Below, piece by piece: positions 13,860 through 16,128 of a DNA stretch of 16,128 nt (positions within the stretch are counted from its first letter, which is position 1; each line of letters opens with the position of its first letter). The position numbers were made by a program, and so were the translations under genes. The DNA comes from JAJTFA01 sp044351265 (lineage in GTDB: Bacteria; Bacteroidota; Bacteroidia; UKL13-3): positions 1 to 16,128 of the forward strand of contig JBILGC010000042.1 of NCBI GenBank assembly GCA_044351265.1, written 5' to 3'. The notes below the pieces were generated by a model. It did no database searches. It had not been told where the DNA came from and saw nothing but the letters and a program-made list of their open reading frames with translations.

Positions 13860-14987
13860 GTGAAAAAGCTGCACATATGCCATATCTCCAGCGTTCATAC
13901 CACCACTGATACACGTGTATTTTATCGTGAGTGCGTGAGCTTAGCCAAACACTTTAAGGTAACCCTAGTTGCAATAGGTAATAAAAACATAAATACGGAA
14001 GGCGTTGAATGTTTTGCCCTTCCAAAGCCAAGCAATAGAATAAAACGATTGCTGCTTACCACCTTCCGTGTATACCGAGCAGCTAAGAAAACACAAGCCG
14101 ATGTTTATCATTTTCATGATCCTGAATTGATTCCTTATGCCTTATTGCTTAAATGGCAAGGCAAAAAAGTTGTGTATGATATACATGAGAATGTAACCGA
14201 AAGCATGAAAGCTAAAAGCTGGTTGCCCTTAAAATGGCTTTTTATTAAACTGTATTTATTGTTTGACAAACTGGCTGCAAACAACTTTGAACTCATATTG
14301 GCAGAAGATGCCTATGCAGCTGTTTATCAAAAGCGATACCCACATAAAAATACAACCATTATCAGAAACTTTGCCCCAACGGAATTATTGCTTGCCTACC
14401 GCAAAAGCAAAAGGGATGATTTGCCCCTCAATATATTTTATATGGGAAGCATTGACCAGTTATATTGCATAGAACCTATGCTGCATGCAATCCTGCTACT
14501 AAAGCAGAAAGGATATTCACCTTTGCTTAAGCTGGTTGGCTGGGTAAGCCCACAGGTGCAAGACTATATTAAATCACTGCCTTATTATACAGAGGTTGAA
14601 CCAAATCTTGAATTCTTAGGATATCAGGATATTAAGAAAGGTTATGCGCTATCTACAGATTGCGCCATTGGATTCAGTTTTGTGAGCGATAATATCAATG
14701 TGAAAGAATCATTGCCACGAAAAATGTTTGAATACATGCAAATTGGCCTACCTGTTATTAGTTCGGGCTACAAGACCTACCAGAAGCTGGTTGAGGTCCA
14801 TCAAACCGGATTATGTGTAAAAGATAACAATGCAGCAAGCATAGCAGAGGCAACTGAGCAGCTTTGGAACAATAAAGAAATACTAAACCGATTTACTGAG
14901 AATAGCATTGCAGCGGCAAATGCTGGCTATAATTGGGAGAATGAATCGGTTAAACTCATTGATTTTTACGATAGCCTTTCCCGTTAG
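13860..14987 (+). CDS. GT-B glycosyltransferase, GT4-like
   Basis: A 375-residue glycosyltransferase of the GT-B fold and the last gene of the operon. The N-terminal domain contains HISSVHTTTDTRVFYREC (8-25) and HFHDPELIPYALLLKWQGKKVVYDIHE (84-110), a pattern frequent in capsule and exopolysaccharide GT4 enzymes. The donor domain begins near 190 (LNIFYMGSID) and retains a true E-x7-E: Glu283 and Glu291 in ESLPRKMFEYMQIGLPVISS. It begins with GTG directly after the TAA of the previous gene, so there is no intergenic space. Together with the two preceding glycosyltransferases it probably builds a surface or lipid-linked glycan, although flippase, polymerase and sugar-nucleotide genes are absent from the window. 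Acceptor and donor are not deducible. Confidence 0.88.
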   Translation: MKKLHICHISSVHTTTDTRVFYRECVSLAKHFKVTLVAIGNKNINTEGVECFALPKPSNRIKRLLLTTFRVYRAAKKTQADVYHFHDPELIPYALLLKWQGKKVVYDIHENVTESMKAKSWLPLKWLFIKLYLLFDKLAANNFELILAEDAYAAVYQKRYPHKNTTIIRNFAPTELLLAYRKSKRDDLPLNIFYMGSIDQLYCIEPMLHAILLLKQKGYSPLLKLVGWVSPQVQDYIKSLPYYTEVEPNLEFLGYQDIKKGYALSTDCAIGFSFVSDNINVKESLPRKMFEYMQIGLPVISSGYKTYQKLVEVHQTGLCVKDNNAASIAEATEQLWNNKEILNRFTENSIAAANAGYNWENESVKLIDFYDSLSR

Positions 14988-15170
14988 TATTAAATATTCT
15001 TGACTGCATTAAGCCGGTAAGTGCGCAGCAATTATATTTCCTTAATCACCCGACAGTGTCATTTTTCCGTTTAAACCCGATTTATTGGCAATTGGTATAT
15101 AAAATTTTCGTTAACCGATATTAAAATCCAATTTTTATTCTTTTTTTGCGAGGCAATAATTATTAAACAC

Positions 15171-15995
15171 ATGAACAAGGTTCAAAATCAAAAACAAGAA
15201 AGCAAATTTCAAAGCATGTTTGCTTCATTCGCGATTCCGGTATTGGTAGTTGTAGGTATTTGCATTTACCTATTTGTATTAGGAAATCCTTCTAATTTTG
15301 AAGGTGGCGACCCAAAAAATCATCCTATTCCTGATGGGGTAGGACACGTACTGGGTCTAATCTATAAAGGTGGATTCATCGTACCTATTCTTATTTCTTT
15401 GGTATTAATGAGTATTACTTTTTCAATAGAACGTTTCTTAACTATAACGAAAGCATCAGGCAAAGGATCGGCTGAAGCTTTTGTTAGAAAAGTACAGTCT
15501 CAGTTAGCGAGTGGCAGTATTGACGAAGCTTTAGCCGAGTGCGACAAACAACAAGGTAGTGTTGCAAATGTGGTAAAAGCAGTATTGCACAAGTACAAAG
15601 AAATGTCGGCCAACAAAGAAATGAACACTGATCAACGCGTTCTAGCCATTCAAAAAGAATTGGAAGAATCTGTTTCTCTTGAGTTGCCTATGTTGGAAAA
15701 AAATCTGGTAATCATTGCAACAATGGCTTCGGTTTCAACCCTTATTGCACTTTTAGGAACGGTATTGGGTATGATCAAGGCGTTCTCGGCACTTGCCAGC
15801 GCTGGCTCACCTGACTCAGTTGCTCTTGCAAATGGTATCTCTGAGGCTCTTATCAATACAGCCTTAGGTATCGGAAATTCAGCTATTGCCATTATTATGT
15901 ATAACGTATTTACTACCAAAATAGATAAGATTACATATACAATAGATGAAGCCGGTTTTAGTATTACCCAGCAATTTGCAGCTTCAAATAAATAA
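15171..15995 (+). CDS. exbB: ExbB/TolQ/MotA-family proton channel protein
   Basis: A 274-residue inner-membrane protein that, with ExbD, forms the proton-driven motor energising TonB-dependent transport (or a Tol/Gld-like system). Four membrane segments are visible: an extra N-terminal one at about 19-38, then 66-88, 178-205 and 222-248. The long cytosolic loop is at about 90-177. Family motifs are GGFIVPILISL (67-77), IERFL (86-90), LLGTVLGMIKAF (194-205) and GISEALINTALGIGNS (222-237). The extra N-terminal helix and the periplasmic NFEGGDPKNHPIPDG stretch are typical of Bacteroidota ExbB. The next gene, 77 bp downstream, is exbD-like, confirming the assignment. The 183-bp upstream region separates it from the glycosyltransferase operon and contains no perfect TAnnTTTG element. 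Confidence 0.93.
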   Translation: MNKVQNQKQESKFQSMFASFAIPVLVVVGICIYLFVLGNPSNFEGGDPKNHPIPDGVGHVLGLIYKGGFIVPILISLVLMSITFSIERFLTITKASGKGSAEAFVRKVQSQLASGSIDEALAECDKQQGSVANVVKAVLHKYKEMSANKEMNTDQRVLAIQKELEESVSLELPMLEKNLVIIATMASVSTLIALLGTVLGMIKAFSALASAGSPDSVALANGISEALINTALGIGNSAIAIIMYNVFTTKIDKITYTIDEAGFSITQQFAASNK

Positions 15996-16072
15996 TTGAT
16001 TGAAATAATCGGATAAATAATCAAAATCCGCTGCTTCAAGTTTTATTATTCAATCATTTAATTATTTAACAC

Positions 16073-16128
16073 ATGCCAAAAGTTAAAGTACCTCGTAAAA
16101 GCACAACGGTAGACATGACGGCCATGAA
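16073..16128 (+). CDS. exbD: ExbD-like biopolymer transport protein, first codons only
   Basis: The gene starts at the ATG 16073-16075 and runs off the right edge after 18 complete codons. The visible MPKVKVPRKSTTVDMTAM matches the usual N-terminus of Bacteroidota ExbD: a basic cytosolic segment, then (V/I)DMT, just ahead of the single membrane helix with the proton-carrying Asp. It is 77 bp downstream of exbB and surely part of the same module. Confidence 0.85.
   Translation, partial: MPKVKVPRKSTTVDMTAM

Noticed and set aside
14988..15170. 183-bp gap before exbB, examined for a promoter, small RNA or riboswitch
   Set aside because: AT-rich with TTG and TA-rich pieces but no exact TTG/TAnnTTTG pair and no convincing hairpin; it presumably holds the exbB promoter, but I cannot place it.
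15650..16039. 129-codon minus-strand open frame across the end of exbB
   Set aside because: Mirror of the conserved ExbB membrane motifs; exbB itself is certain.

Overview
The window looks like a chromosomal stretch from a member of the Bacteroidota, perhaps near Chitinophagales or Sphingobacteriales. The evidence is AT-rich DNA, starts without Shine-Dalgarno sequences, several perfect TAnnTTTG promoter elements (the Bacteroidota -7 consensus), a TamL-type outer-membrane lipoprotein, DUF4199, an ExbB with the extended N-terminus usual in this phylum, and a following ExbD that begins MPKVKVPRK. I see no phage, transposon, CRISPR, tRNA or rRNA signature. No gene-free stretch exceeds about 185 bp.

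Layout. At 1-1664 (minus) a polytopic membrane protein is followed by the start of a class IV aminotransferase that runs off the left edge; the two overlap. An acetyl-CoA acetyltransferase (1746-2924) diverges from them. Next is an exported conserved protein of unknown function (3018-3884), tightly coupled to an RluF-type pseudouridine synthase (3888-4583, TTG start). Then come a convergent RidA-family deaminase (minus), a divergent Lgt-like membrane protein, and a TrmH/SpoU RNA methyltransferase (minus). The methyltransferase overlaps both neighbours: Lgt-like tail to tail and TamL head to head. TamL (6678-8999) is an Omp85 lipoprotein.

A minus-strand cluster follows: a BtuF-like binding protein without a signal peptide, MazG, and a small exported membrane protein. 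Diverging from it is a tight plus-strand operon, DUF4199 membrane protein, GtrB/DPM-like GT2, and two GT-B glycosyltransferases, with overlaps of 8 bp or less. The three glycosyltransferases look like part of a surface glycan or lipid-linked glycan pathway. The right end holds exbB and the first codons of exbD, the energising module for TonB-type transport.

No obviously new defence or mobile system is present. The most interesting signals are: (1) -7 promoter elements placed only 4-5 nt before the start codon of several genes, which predicts leaderless or nearly leaderless mRNAs; (2) an Lgt-like protein whose signature positions differ from the well-studied enzyme; (3) the doubly overlapping methyltransferase gene; and (4) two exported proteins of unknown function.
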